Assembly: GCF_014695385.1 (NCBI RefSeq)
Contig: NZ_JACJOD010000030.1
Location: 296,766 to 360,765 of the forward strand
Direction of reading: 5' to 3'
DNA length: 64,000 nucleotides
From: Trichocoleus sp. FACHB-46
Lineage (GTDB): Bacteria; Cyanobacteriota; Cyanobacteriia; FACHB-46
Positions 17,223 to 26,920 of the stretch are shown here, piece by piece. Positions within the stretch are counted from its first letter, which is position 1. Every line of letters begins with the position of its first letter. The notes beneath the pieces were generated by a model, which had not been told where the DNA came from, searched no databases, and was given only the letters and a program-made list of their open reading frames with translations. The position numbers were made by a program, and so were the translations under genes.

Positions 17223-17426
17223 GCAGAGCCTTACCCAGCTTGCCTCCGTTTTCGGTCAAGACTTGCCTCTAGAGCTAGATTTCCAAAATTCCGTACTTTG
17301 GCTTGGTTTGCACTAGTTACACAATCTAAAAAAAATCTGTAAAGGCTTGATAAAACAGATATGCCTGTGTCTTTTTATGCTGGGATAGTTGGGTAGGATA
17401 GTCCCAAGTATTAGAGGCGATCGCAA

Positions 17427-18566
17427 ATGATGGGGTTGAGTTCTGTTAGTACTCTGGACAGCAGCCCGCTCAATTCGAGCCGCAACGTTGCAAGTTGGGT
17501 TCAGGAACTCCAAAAGGCCGACCAAACGTTCTACAACATGATGACGTTGGAGATTTGGTCCCTGGCTCAGACGATGGATGAGATCCAGCCTGGCTTCTGG
17601 GCAGACTACATGCGTAACCGCCAAACCATTGTGCAGCAATACATCAAAGAGCGTCGCCGCCAAGACCCCAAGCTCAACCATCCCTCTCTACATAAGTCTG
17701 CCAGCACCCGCAAACGCTCTCCTTTTGGTTGGGCTACCGAGAAGCCTGTTCCAGAAATAGCTGGACAAAGAGTTACTGCTTTTTCCGAAACTTTAGAGCG
17801 AGATTTGCCCAAGGTGACCCCTCGTTCGGTTCGTCCTTTACGTGCAGAACCACCCGTTGATGAATCCGCTACTCTCAGCGATCTAGTGCTCATTGACGTA
17901 TTTGAAGAAGCTGAGTCAGGGACTTCTCCATTGGCTAACCAACCCAGCGTTATAGAAGCTGAGGCATCTATCTCTCCGTTGCCTGGCCCCTTGCCTGGCC
18001 TGGCTCAAGCTCCTGCATCTGCTTTGACCAAAGCTTCAAGAGAAACCACGATGCAAAGCAGGGCTGTATGGTCAGCATCACCTACGCCCACTCGTAGAAC
18101 GCCAGCAGTTGACTTAGTAAAACTACCTCATTTAATGCGCTTTCCAGTTGTGAAGGTTGCGCCTACCTTGGTCCCCCCGCAAGCTGCCGGAAACTTAGCA
18201 ACCACAGTCGTTGCATGCTGGCTAACCCGGAATTTTTTGGTGCAGGCACCCTATCAAGAGGGGCCTTTGGGGGTATCAAAACGCTGCGATCGCATTACCT
18301 TAGAACCAGGACAAACCATCGTTTGTCAATTGGGTTTTCAACTAAAGGGCTTGACTTCTGCGGTGCAAGTCCAGCTAGTCAAAGCGCTCCGCAGCCAACA
18401 TCAACTAACCGTGGCTTGGTTTGAACCAACGGCACAAACCAATGAAGCTGGAGCCGTAGAAACTCCTGAAGTCATGGTGCAGCTCACCAATCGGGGAACG
18501 CAACCTTGTTCACTACAAGCTGGGCAAGCGTTCTGTCGCTTAGAATTCCTCTGCTCTACGAGTTAA
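17427..18566 (+). CDS. two-domain protein of unknown function, paralogue of 15078-15377
   Basis: A 379-residue protein. Residues ~20-75 (VASWVQELQKADQTFYN, LEIWSLAQTMDE, QPGFW, RQTIVQQYI) repeat the domain of the small protein upstream of the GspE-like gene. The middle (~80-230) is Pro/Ser/Thr-rich and probably disordered. The C-terminal ~120 residues look folded (VVACWLTRNFLVQ, EPGQTIVCQLGFQLKG, VMVQLTNRGTQPCSLQAGQAFCRLEFL) and beta-rich. No signal peptide or membrane span. A role in regulation or assembly of the neighbouring secretion/pilus ATPase is an inference from position only. Confidence 0.75.
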   Translation: MMGLSSVSTLDSSPLNSSRNVASWVQELQKADQTFYNMMTLEIWSLAQTMDEIQPGFWADYMRNRQTIVQQYIKERRRQDPKLNHPSLHKSASTRKRSPFGWATEKPVPEIAGQRVTAFSETLERDLPKVTPRSVRPLRAEPPVDESATLSDLVLIDVFEEAESGTSPLANQPSVIEAEASISPLPGPLPGLAQAPASALTKASRETTMQSRAVWSASPTPTRRTPAVDLVKLPHLMRFPVVKVAPTLVPPQAAGNLATTVVACWLTRNFLVQAPYQEGPLGVSKRCDRITLEPGQTIVCQLGFQLKGLTSAVQVQLVKALRSQHQLTVAWFEPTAQTNEAGAVETPEVMVQLTNRGTQPCSLQAGQAFCRLEFLCSTS

Positions 18567-18677
18567 GTATTGAGTCGTCATTAGCACCTGGTAGTACTGA
18601 GCTGACAAGAGTGCTCTAAACCCAGATAAAATCAGTTTAGAGTCTATGGCTGAGCAATCCAGCAAGCGGGCAATTTC

Positions 18678-19034
18678 ATGACCAACCAATCTACGAATCC
18701 AGCTTTTACTCAAATGAGCGTTGAGGAACTGGCAAAACGTTTAGCAACACCTGAGGGCTTGCAGTTGGTTGATGTACGAGAACCGCAAGAAGTTGCGATC
18801 GCCAACATCTCCGGCTTTACTAATTTGCCACTCAGTGAATATGCAGCTTGGTCAGAGCAAGTACAGGCCCGCTTCGACCCCCAGGCAGAAACGATTGTGC
18901 TTTGCCATCACGGGATGCGATCGGCACAGATGTGTCAATGGTTAGCTAGCCAAGGCTTTACCAATGTCAAGAATGTTGAGGGTGGCATCGAAGCATACGC
19001 TGTTTTAGTTGATTCATCAATTCCACGTTACTAG
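18678..19034 (+). CDS. rhodanese-like sulfurtransferase
   Basis: A 118-residue single rhodanese domain. LQLVDVREPQEVAIANISG is the N-terminal signature and IVLCHHGMRSAQMCQWL carries the active-site Cys loop (CHHGMRS), which takes a persulfide sulfur. The C-terminal VKNVEGGIEAY is also typical. It is cytoplasmic and without a signal peptide. The partner acceptor is not indicated by its neighbours. ATG at 18678. Confidence 0.9.
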   Translation: MTNQSTNPAFTQMSVEELAKRLATPEGLQLVDVREPQEVAIANISGFTNLPLSEYAAWSEQVQARFDPQAETIVLCHHGMRSAQMCQWLASQGFTNVKNVEGGIEAYAVLVDSSIPRY

Positions 19035-19453
19035 CGTTCTGGGTTATGAGTCGTTGCTCTTCATTGCAAGTGCTAGCTGTAACACGACAACTACTTGGTT
19101 AGGAACTTAGGCTGCTGAATTGAGGACTAATAGACTATAGTCACTGAGTAGAAGCTGGAAGCGATCGCAGCTAGTAGGATCTTCCAAGGCCTCAGGAAGA
19201 TGGTTATTTTTGCTACTACTGACGGAGCAGTCCGAAAGAGACAATCAAGCATCTGCTATGTTGGTGGCATCCCAGTACCAATCAGAGTCTAGTCACTACT
19301 CGGATCGTCAGTTTAATCACTGGTTCTAAGGTTCTCAACCAAGACGGGAAAGACGGGAGACTAACAGTAAATCCCTTTTTGTAGGCCTTCTTAACTTAAT
19401 CATTTATTTTTTGACAATTTTTTGAAGCTCAGTTAAATTCAGCTACCGATCTC
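19035..19453. other. intergenic region upstream of hrcA
   Basis: About 420 bp without a recognisable gene. No CIRCE element (TTAGCACTC-N9-GAGTGCTAA) could be found, so hrcA does not appear to be self-regulated by the classical operator here. Confidence 0.5.
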
Positions 19454-20548
19454 ATGCCTGTACAAGTGAATCTCACCGATCGACAGCAACGGGTTCTTTG
19501 GGCAACCGTCCGTCACTACATTGCGACCGCAGAACCTGTGGGTTCAAAAGCTTTGGTAGAAGAATATAACCTGAGTGTCAGCCCAGCCACGATTCGCAGC
19601 GCGATGGGGTATTTAGAAAAGGCGGGGCTGCTTTATCAACCCCATACGTCAGCAGGGCGGATTCCTTCCGATTCTGGTTATCGCATTTATGTTGACCAGT
19701 TAATTACTCCTTCCGAGACTTTGGCTCGCCAAGTCGATCAACTGTTTAGCGATCGCCTGAACTCGGATAGCTGGAGTTTTGAAGCTTTGCTCCGAGGCGC
19801 GGCCCAAATTTTAGCAACCCTGAGTGGTTACGTGACTTTGGTGACGATGCCTCAGACCAATATGGCTCGACTGCGCCATTTGCAAATTGTGCAAATTGAG
19901 CCGAGGCAGGTGATGCTGATTGTGGTGACGGATGCTTATGAAACCCAATCGGTTTTGATGGAACTGCCTCAAGCTGACTCAGCCCAAAATCAAGTGGAGG
20001 CCTTGGCAGACCCGGAATTGGTTGAGCGAGAGTTGCAAATTTTATCCAATTTCTTGAATCATCAACTGCGGGGGCGATCGCTGGCGGAATTGCCTTCGCT
20101 GGACTGGAGCGAGCTGGGCCGAGAATTTGAACAATACGCAGATGGTTTGCGAGCTTCACTAGCTGATTTGATGCGGCGAACTCAATCACCGCGCACAACC
20201 CAAATTTTGGTCAGTGGCGTTTCAGAGGTGTTGCGCCATCCAGAATTTTCGGAATTGCAACAGATTCAAACTATTATTCACCTACTAGAGGAAGAACAAG
20301 ACCAACTGTGGCCTTTAATTTTTGAATATCCTGATTCTGAGTCCTTGGGCAAGCGAGCGACGGTGCGGATTGGAGCGGAAAATCGGTTAGAACCAATTCG
20401 TACTTGTACGCTGATTTCTGCCACCTATCGCCGAGGCACAGTTCCCGTTGGTAGTGTGGGAGTCTTGGGCCCGACTCGCATGGTGTATGAAAATGCGATC
20501 GCGATGGTAGAAGCGGCAGCTGATTTTCTCTCTGAAACTTTAAGCTAA
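19454..20548 (+). CDS. hrcA: heat-inducible transcription repressor HrcA
   Basis: A 364-residue repressor that binds CIRCE operators upstream of groESL/dnaK-type genes. The N-terminal winged helix is clear: [25 protein letters not shown], then [33 protein letters not shown] (HrcA signature), followed by the GYRIYVDQL segment. The central and C-terminal parts (dimerisation, [25 protein letters not shown] and the [17 protein letters not shown] ending) are complete. No chaperone gene or CIRCE site is in the window. ATG at 19454. Confidence 0.95.
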   Translation: MPVQVNLTDRQQRVLWATVRHYIATAEPVGSKALVEEYNLSVSPATIRSAMGYLEKAGLLYQPHTSAGRIPSDSGYRIYVDQLITPSETLARQVDQLFSDRLNSDSWSFEALLRGAAQILATLSGYVTLVTMPQTNMARLRHLQIVQIEPRQVMLIVVTDAYETQSVLMELPQADSAQNQVEALADPELVERELQILSNFLNHQLRGRSLAELPSLDWSELGREFEQYADGLRASLADLMRRTQSPRTTQILVSGVSEVLRHPEFSELQQIQTIIHLLEEEQDQLWPLIFEYPDSESLGKRATVRIGAENRLEPIRTCTLISATYRRGTVPVGSVGVLGPTRMVYENAIAMVEAAADFLSETLS

Positions 20549-20663
20549 TTGAAAGCCAAACTTTTATTCTTCTAGGTAATCACACTTGTTAAAATTTCCT
20601 AGAGTGCTGATCCACGGCTCGAAAAGCCTTTAATCAACCATTTTGCATAAACGGGTTCACGAT

Positions 20664-21449
20664 ATGAGTCAAAGCTTAAACACCCTTCGTGAACAGCGCG
20701 GCTCTACAGATCTAAAGCTGACCCAGCTATCTGCTTCCCAGACCCCAAGCCATGACCAACGGGTAATTGGTTTGACTGGGGGAATTGGGATGGGCAAAAC
20801 GACCGTTTCTGACTATCTATCTTCTGCTTATCAGCTACCCATTTTGGATGCCGATTTGTACGCTAGAGAAGCGGTTGGTCCAGACTCAGATGTGTTTCAA
20901 GAAATTGTTGAACGTTATGGCGTTGGTATCCTATTGGCCAATGGAGACCTTGATCGTCGCCGCCTAGGTAAGATTATCTTTAGTAGCTCTGCCGAGCGAT
21001 TGTGGTTGGAACAGCGCATTCATCCGTATGTGCGCGATCGCATGGAGTCGCAAATGCAAGCCCTACCCGCAGAAGCTTACCCCACAGTGGTCCTGGTAGT
21101 ACCTTTGCTGTTTGAAGCCCGCATGACCGATCTGGTCACTGAGGTGTGGGTGATTCAGTGTGCGTCAGTTCAGCAAGTTGAGCGTTTACTAGAACGAGAT
21201 GCCAAAACTTCCCCAGAAGGCGATCGCCTGAGCCTAGAGCAAGTGCAAGCCAGAATCAATAGCCAGATGGCGATTGAGAAAAAGATAGCTTGTGCTCATG
21301 TCGTGCTGCATAACTCCTCAACTTTGGACGATTTACTAAGTCAGGTCGATCAAGCGATCGCAGGAACCCGGCAAGCTCCTCAAGCGGATGCCTCACCACC
21401 AGCATCTAGACAAGCATCTCAAGGGAAATCCGGACTGTTGCAGCCATAA
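20664..21449 (+). CDS. coaE: dephospho-CoA kinase
   Basis: CoaE catalyses the last step of coenzyme A synthesis, phosphorylating the 3'-OH of the dephospho-CoA ribose with ATP. The P-loop reads GLTGGIGMGKTTVSDYL; LDADLYAREAVGP and VVPLLFEARM are the substrate-binding motifs. The core spans residues ~32-235. An N-terminal extension of about 30 polar residues and a C-terminal low-complexity tail (~30 residues, Ala/Pro/Gln/Ser) make it longer than the usual ~200. ATG 20664 was chosen over TTG 20643. Confidence 0.93.
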   Translation: MSQSLNTLREQRGSTDLKLTQLSASQTPSHDQRVIGLTGGIGMGKTTVSDYLSSAYQLPILDADLYAREAVGPDSDVFQEIVERYGVGILLANGDLDRRRLGKIIFSSSAERLWLEQRIHPYVRDRMESQMQALPAEAYPTVVLVVPLLFEARMTDLVTEVWVIQCASVQQVERLLERDAKTSPEGDRLSLEQVQARINSQMAIEKKIACAHVVLHNSSTLDDLLSQVDQAIAGTRQAPQADASPPASRQASQGKSGLLQP

Positions 21450-21520
21450 TCCCTTTTGGAGCATCCGCTTCAACTGAAAATCTGCAAGCTTGAGCGCGAA
21501 AACGTCCTACTAATGCTAGG

Positions 21521-22954
21521 TTATTCCTCTTCGACTGCTTCGCCACCTACAACCACGTTGCGTAGGCGCAAGCTAGGGCCTCCACAGCCTACAGGCAGAC
21601 CGCCTTGGCCTCCTTTTCCGCAGCCACCCGATTCATCCCAATAGAAGTCGTCTCCGATCGCCTCAATGTCTGCTAGTGTCGTGAACACATTGCCAGAGAG
21701 GGTAACGTCTCTGACAGGTTCGGCAATTTCGCCGTTCCGAATCATCCAGGCTTCCCCTGCCGTAAACGTAAACATCTCTCCATTCGTCATGCCACCTAAC
21801 CAGTTGCGGGCATAAACACCTTCTTTGATGCCTTGGAAGAGGTCGGCAACGGGAGTTTTACCGCGCTCAATCCAAGTATTGGTCATGCGGACAATTGGGG
21901 GGTAGTGGTAGTTAAGGCAGCGAGCATTCCCGGTAGGAGCTTCGCCCAGCTTGCCCGCAGTCTCACGCGAATGCAGCCGTCCTACCAAAACACCATCCTG
22001 AATCAACTGCGTGGTGGTTGCGGGGGTGCCTTCGTCATCGTAGAAGTAGCTGCCTCGATGTCCTGGCGGCTGGGCTCCATCAAAAATTTGCAGCTCTGGT
22101 GACCCAAACCGTCGCCCTAGGGTCATGACTTCTAGAATGTCAGGATTTTCGTAGGCCATATCCGCTTCCGAAAGATGCCCAAAGGCTTCATGGACAAACA
22201 ATCCTGACAGAATCGGGTCGATCACAACGGTGTAGGTGCCGCCTTTTACAGGTTGCAACGCTAAAGCATCTACTGCACGTTGCGCGGCGCTACGAACTTG
22301 AGCATCTAGCCCTAACAAGTCTTCATAACCCCGGCGAGAGCCAGTCGTCTCGCGGCCTGTTTGCACCGTTTCCCCGTTGCGGGCAGTAGCGGCAAAGCGC
22401 ATCTCCATATCCACCCAAGATTGTTCGATCAAGGTGCCTTCAGAGGTGGCGAAGAGGATGCGTTGAGCGCTGTCGCCATAGCGCACAGAAATCGTAGTAA
22501 TTTGAGGATCGACTGAGCGCAAAATGCCTGCATAGTACTCGCACAGCGTTTTCTTCTCATTCAGTGAAACGTGGCGAGGATCTTGGCCTGTGAGCGGCAG
22601 GATGCAAGTGTCTTGAATTGGGTTGACAGGAGCCAAGATGGTTTCTTCATCTCCCACTAAACGAGCGGCAGCGATCGCTTCTTCAATTCGCTCTGCCAGC
22701 CCTGAAAGCCGATTGAAACTGGCAAAGCCCCAGCCGCCTTTGTGACAGGCGCGAACTTGCCCACCAATCGAAATGCCTTCACTCAAGCTTTCGATCTTGT
22801 CTCCCCGTAACAGGATGTCGGTGCCTTCGGCCTCTTCTAAGCGGATGGCCAGATAATCTACCTGGGAACGGTAGCGGGTAACTAAGTCAGAAACTAAGCT
22901 TTTGGCATCTGTGAGCAAAGTCGGCATGATGAGCGGGGTATGAGTAAACTGCAT
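21521..22954 (-). CDS. tldD: TldD/PmbA-family zinc metalloprotease (TldD type)
   Basis: A 477-residue member of the TldD family, whose TldD/TldE heterodimer unfolds and cleaves peptides. The metal site is HEAFGHLSEAD (HExxxH). The substrate-binding beta-strand region (GTPATTTQLIQDGVLVGRLHSRETAGKLG) and the FTAGEAWMIRNGEIAEPVRDVTLSGNVF ending are conserved. The C-terminal glycines (GGCGKGGQGGLPVGCGG) are also usual for TldD. Starts at 22954 or 22927 are both possible; conserved sequence begins at MPTLLTDAK (22927). The partner TldE/PmbA is not in the window. Confidence 0.9.
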   Translation of the reverse strand: MQFTHTPLIMPTLLTDAKSLVSDLVTRYRSQVDYLAIRLEEAEGTDILLRGDKIESLSEGISIGGQVRACHKGGWGFASFNRLSGLAERIEEAIAAARLVGDEETILAPVNPIQDTCILPLTGQDPRHVSLNEKKTLCEYYAGILRSVDPQITTISVRYGDSAQRILFATSEGTLIEQSWVDMEMRFAATARNGETVQTGRETTGSRRGYEDLLGLDAQVRSAAQRAVDALALQPVKGGTYTVVIDPILSGLFVHEAFGHLSEADMAYENPDILEVMTLGRRFGSPELQIFDGAQPPGHRGSYFYDDEGTPATTTQLIQDGVLVGRLHSRETAGKLGEAPTGNARCLNYHYPPIVRMTNTWIERGKTPVADLFQGIKEGVYARNWLGGMTNGEMFTFTAGEAWMIRNGEIAEPVRDVTLSGNVFTTLADIEAIGDDFYWDESGGCGKGGQGGLPVGCGGPSLRLRNVVVGGEAVEEE

Positions 22955-23215
22955 CCATTTTGCAATTATTTAGACCAATGCTGCCACTCTACCCAGGCGT
23001 GTCTGTAAGCTAGCAAGGTGATTTTAGCAGCGAAGCAAAAATCATTGGCTCCACCTAGATCCTCAGTGCAACGGAGATTGACACCTAAGAGTTCGGTTCT
23101 ACGCCTAGCTCGGATCGGCTGATACCGATAACCTGGTACTAGATGGAGCGAAATTGAGCAGTGTTCGCAGTCTCGGTGCCATGACGAGTGACTGCATTGG
23201 GGGGGCTAGAAAGTT

Positions 23216-24886
23216 GTGCATCAGTGGTTATTGCCAAGCTTAAGTGAAGTATTAGCCAAGAGTGCCTCGAATGAGGTAACTAACGGTGTCACGTCTGCCC
23301 GTGAGACACATGATGAGACACATGAGGTTTCAGTCATATCTGCTGAAACGAGCAGAAACCATGTGTCGATCGCGCGGCAACAAGTGCGGGCCGAGCGAGA
23401 ATGGTGGGGGGCGATCGCGGCCCTTAATGTTTTATTAGAAGTGACCTTGCCAGAATTGGCAGAACCTGTAGCAACAGTTCACTCCCCCCGCAAGCAGCAT
23501 TCAGTTCGCCAAGCCAAGCAAGGACTGATTCTCGCAGGGCCATCCTGTATCCTGACCCAACCCAGCCTCAATGCCCGTTTAGCGTCTTGGGTGTTCACGC
23601 CTAAAGCTTTAGATGCCTTTGCTTGGATGCCATTTCAACTGCCACCCGCATCATCCAGTCAAGAGGTATCTGAAGTTCTGGAAACTACCCCTGCTCTGCC
23701 TGTGTTGCCTGGTGATCCCTTGGCGGCAGAACAATTTTGTTTGGTTTTAACCTCAACGTTTAGCTTAGTGATGGTCTTGGGAGAAAAGGCAACGGGCGCA
23801 CCCGCTTTCAGTTTTTCTTTTGACCCAGAGGTGGTGCAGAGTGCTTGGCGATCGCTACGGCCCCGCGCTTTACTTACCAGTCCTCATCAAGTAGAGCGGT
23901 TGGATGCTTTGGTGGCTCAATTTGCACCTACAGCTCCGCATTACAAAACTGTGATGCAGTTTAGTCAGCTATTGCTGCAACATTTGCCGGACCCGATTGA
24001 CTTAGAAGCGGAAGCATTAAATTCCTCTCGTCTAGCTACTCATAGCTTTAATTCTGAGACAGTCCATCTGGTTGCAGAGCCATTCCCTGAGTTGGCAATG
24101 GCTAGTGTGGCGACAACCCCAATGCCTTCGGAGGTTCATGCTCCGGCTGAAGTGATGGCGGAGCCGAAAAGTAACTTGGATGTGGAGTTGTTGCAGGCGA
24201 TCGCTCATGAGGTAAGAACTCCGCTCACGACGATTCGCACATTGACCCGGTTATTGCTGAAACGGAAGGATTTAGCGCCTGAGGTGCTGAAGCGGTTGGA
24301 AATTATCGATCGCGAATGTAATGAACAAATCGATCGCTTTGGGCTGATTTTCCGAGCTGTGGAGTTAGAAACGTCGGCGGTGAAGCGCCCTCCAGTGGCT
24401 TTGGCTTCGACTTCTATTGATCAGGTGTTGCAGCAGAGTATTCCGCGTTGGGAGAAGCAAGCGAGTCTGCGGAATCTGACGCTGAAGGTGTTGCTGCCCC
24501 AGAAGATGCCGATGGTGGTGAGTGATCCAACCATGCTGGATCAGGCTCTGACTAGCTTAATTGAGCGATTTACTCGCAATTTGCCTGGAGGTAGCCATAT
24601 TCAGGTGCAGGTGATGTTGGCGGGGAGCCAGTTGAAGCTTCAGTTGCAGTCTGAGTTGCAACCGGAGACTGACCCATCAACTCATACAAGCCATTCGGCG
24701 CGATCGGCTTTGAAGTCGATTGGGCAGTTACTCATGTTTCAGCCGGAGACGGGTAGCTTAAGTTTGAGTTTGGGTGTGACGAAGAATTTGTTTCAGGCTT
24801 TGGGTGGCAAGTTGATTGTGCGGGAGAAGCCGCAACAAGGGGAGGTGATGACAATTTTCTTGCCTTTGGAGGTAAGTCATTCGTAG
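23216..24886 (+). CDS. histidine kinase-like protein with intact His but degenerate ATPase domain
   Basis: A 556-residue protein, GTG start. The N-terminal ~290 residues contain a sensory region with FCLVLTSTFSLVMVLG and FSFDPEVVQSAW, DICT-like and similar to the neighbouring kinase. Residues ~320-390 are a HisKA dimerisation domain with a proper H box (LLQAIAHEVRTPLTTIRTL). The following HATPase region is the right length but lacks the nucleotide-binding residues: the N box reads ALTSLIERFTRN without the Asn, no DxGxG is present, and the G2 box is SLSLSLGVTKNL with Gly replaced by Ser. It could accept phosphate on His but hardly bind ATP. The convergent neighbour has the opposite defect. Confidence 0.85.
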   Translation: MHQWLLPSLSEVLAKSASNEVTNGVTSARETHDETHEVSVISAETSRNHVSIARQQVRAEREWWGAIAALNVLLEVTLPELAEPVATVHSPRKQHSVRQAKQGLILAGPSCILTQPSLNARLASWVFTPKALDAFAWMPFQLPPASSSQEVSEVLETTPALPVLPGDPLAAEQFCLVLTSTFSLVMVLGEKATGAPAFSFSFDPEVVQSAWRSLRPRALLTSPHQVERLDALVAQFAPTAPHYKTVMQFSQLLLQHLPDPIDLEAEALNSSRLATHSFNSETVHLVAEPFPELAMASVATTPMPSEVHAPAEVMAEPKSNLDVELLQAIAHEVRTPLTTIRTLTRLLLKRKDLAPEVLKRLEIIDRECNEQIDRFGLIFRAVELETSAVKRPPVALASTSIDQVLQQSIPRWEKQASLRNLTLKVLLPQKMPMVVSDPTMLDQALTSLIERFTRNLPGGSHIQVQVMLAGSQLKLQLQSELQPETDPSTHTSHSARSALKSIGQLLMFQPETGSLSLSLGVTKNLFQALGGKLIVREKPQQGEVMTIFLPLEVSHS

Positions 24887-24911
24887 GTGAGCTGCTCTGG
24901 GAAACCGAGCA

Positions 24912-25090
24912 TTGGGGGCACTCGCCCCCAAACCCCCGTTGAAGGACGGTTGCGTCCCTCAGGCTCCCTTCAAACGAACGTGAGTGTGGGTGTTTCGAGT
25001 CTTGGTTTTTGGTAGCTTTTGACTTTTGGTTCGTAGCTCCTCACCCGTTAATCATCATCTCTTCACTTCCTAACTTCTCCCTTTTCATCC
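24912..25090. repeat. dispersed two-hairpin repeat, copy 1
   Basis: Contains hairpin GGGGGC-ACTC-GCCCCC, then AAACCCCCG, then hairpin GGACG-GTTG-CGTCC, then a GTGAGTGTGGGTGTTTC segment and a long CT-rich tail (CTCCTCACC ... CTTCATC). The same order is found at 28861-29032, and the two-hairpin core in reverse at 42331-42396. It fills the space between the two convergent histidine kinase genes and its tail reaches the stop codon of the second. Confidence 0.8.
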
Positions 25091-26707
25091 TTCATCTCTC
25101 ATCTTTCCTCCTTCTATAGGTGCTCTATAGATGGGTAAGAGGACATTGAAGGTGGAGCCTTCGCTGAGTTTGCTTTTGACTGAGACGGAGCCGCCGCACC
25201 GGAGGAGGATTTGTTGGACGATGGTGAGGCCCAAGCCTGCGCCACCGGGGTCTTCTCCGGCAACGTGACGGGCGCGGTAGAAGCGATCGAAAATTTTGGG
25301 GATTTCGCTGGTGGGGATGCCGATGCCTGTGTCGCGGAATTCTAGCTGGACGTAATCGCCCTGTTGTTTGGCTCGAACCCAAACTTGGCCTGATTTGGGG
25401 GTGAATTTGATGCCGTTGTGCAGCAGGTTAATCACAATTTGCTTGAGCCAAGCGCTGAGGCAAGAGACGAGGGGAAGTTCTTCTGGCACGGTGTAGGCCA
25501 GCATAATGCCTTTTTCTTGGGCCAAGGGCTGATAGGTGCTGACGACTCCGGGCACAATTTCGGCGAGTGAAACGGGTTGCATGGTGGAGTTTTCAATTTC
25601 GCGATCGAGTTGTACTAGGTCGAGGAGGCTGGCAATTAAGGAGCCTTGGCGATCGCATTCTGTGCTCAAGACTTGCATGTAGCGTTGTCGCTGGGCAGGT
25701 TTGAGGCTGGGGGAGTTGAGCAGGGTGAGGGCCGTTTTCATGTTGGTCAGCGGGGTTCGCAGTTCTTGACCGACGGTGCTGAGAAATTCGTCTTTGAGCC
25801 GCAAGGCATTAAGCAATTCTTCGTTTTGGACTTGCAATGTTTCGGCGGATTCGGCCTGCTTCCGATAAATGGTGGAGCGATGCCAAACTTCTTCTTGGCG
25901 TTGGACTTGTTTGGTGAGAAAACGGCTGAATAAGTTGGAGTCTACTGGTTGAGCGAGTCCTTGCTGCAAGAGTTGATCCCAACTGCCGACTAAATGAGAG
26001 GCGGCGATCGCGGACTCAGAATGCAGGGTTTGGGTGACGGTAACGGCTTGTTTAATGCCTGAAAAAACTTGTTGCAGGGTGGTTGGGTTAAAGGAGCAGC
26101 AGGCGAGGAGGGGTTGTTTTTTCTCTAAACCCTCTTCTTCTGTAGTGGCTTTTTCGGCAGTTCCACCTTTAGGTGCATTGGTTGGTGTAGCAGTCTCTGA
26201 TTTGGTAGGCCGCAAGGAGCGAGGCCGATGAGCCAGTACTAAGCCAGAAAATTGAGGAGACAGGAAGAACAGAAAATATTCCCGTTTTAGTTGGCTTTCG
26301 GCGGCTAACTGCAAGGTGACTAAAGCCGAGGACGAGTGAGAAACAGCGGAAAAATCTACGGCTTCTTCGGCACTTCTGGGGAAATCTTGATTCGGATAGG
26401 CTTCTCCCTGCCCATTGGCGATCGCAGAGGTCGCACTCAGAACTTCATCTTTAGAAGTTCTAAACAGATACAGCGTATGAGGGACCTGGGCGGATTCGCA
26501 GTAGCGCTTAATTTCGGCTTGCCAAACGTCGTCGCGCGGCAGCTTGATCCAAAGGGTGGCTGGCAATTTCTGCTCGATCAGAACGTCAATCGCAGAACTC
26601 ACAATAGATTTGAGAGTCGCAGGGCTCACTTGCAAAGGGGCAGGAGACTCTTCAGACTGGAGGGCAAGTTCGTAGAGCGAAACGTCTTGAGTAATAGATG
26701 AGCTCAT
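25085..26707 (-). CDS. histidine kinase with intact ATPase domain but Gln at the phospho-acceptor position
   Basis: A 540-residue protein (ATG 26707; an upstream in-frame start at 26743 adds 12). The N-terminal ~270 residues form a DICT-like sensory part (YELALQSEE, YFLFFLSPQFSGLVLA, CCSFNPTTLQQVF) related to the neighbouring kinase, with a charged Thr/Glu/Lys linker inside. A coiled coil leads into the DHp helix FLSTVGQELRTPLTNMKTAL, where GGT-CAA (Gly-Gln) replaces the usual Ser-His of the H box. The ATPase domain is complete: N box IVINLLHNGIKFTP, G1 DTGIGIP, F box FDRFYRA, G2 GAGLGLTIV. It should bind ATP but cannot autophosphorylate at the canonical residue. Confidence 0.9.
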   Translation of the reverse strand: MSSSITQDVSLYELALQSEESPAPLQVSPATLKSIVSSAIDVLIEQKLPATLWIKLPRDDVWQAEIKRYCESAQVPHTLYLFRTSKDEVLSATSAIANGQGEAYPNQDFPRSAEEAVDFSAVSHSSSALVTLQLAAESQLKREYFLFFLSPQFSGLVLAHRPRSLRPTKSETATPTNAPKGGTAEKATTEEEGLEKKQPLLACCSFNPTTLQQVFSGIKQAVTVTQTLHSESAIAASHLVGSWDQLLQQGLAQPVDSNLFSRFLTKQVQRQEEVWHRSTIYRKQAESAETLQVQNEELLNALRLKDEFLSTVGQELRTPLTNMKTALTLLNSPSLKPAQRQRYMQVLSTECDRQGSLIASLLDLVQLDREIENSTMQPVSLAEIVPGVVSTYQPLAQEKGIMLAYTVPEELPLVSCLSAWLKQIVINLLHNGIKFTPKSGQVWVRAKQQGDYVQLEFRDTGIGIPTSEIPKIFDRFYRARHVAGEDPGGAGLGLTIVQQILLRCGGSVSVKSKLSEGSTFNVLLPIYRAPIEGGKMRDEG

Positions 26708-26920
26708 GGGGTATGAAGAAAGTGACAGCAGCTTAACACCCAACCTATCCGGTTGAACTGAAACCAGGTCTCCTTTCAGATCTACTGACTATTTGCAAAA
26801 ATTGCCACCTACTCGCATTCTTTCGCAACATTTCTGGGCGCGGATCTGAAAACTGTGCTAAAGATTCAGCACAACTATATAGGGCTAGGGACGAACGGCG
26901 GTTCTTGAAAGTTTCTGCTT

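Noticed and set aside
18581..18619. CIRCE operator (TTAGCACCT ... GAGTGCTCTAA)
   Set aside because: The half sites are imperfect and separated by about 20 bp instead of 9, and it is far upstream of hrcA with a rhodanese gene between.
25125..25382. Arg/Pro-rich ORF on the minus strand
   Set aside because: It lies in another frame of the intact ATPase domain of the histidine kinase and has the composition of a shadow frame.
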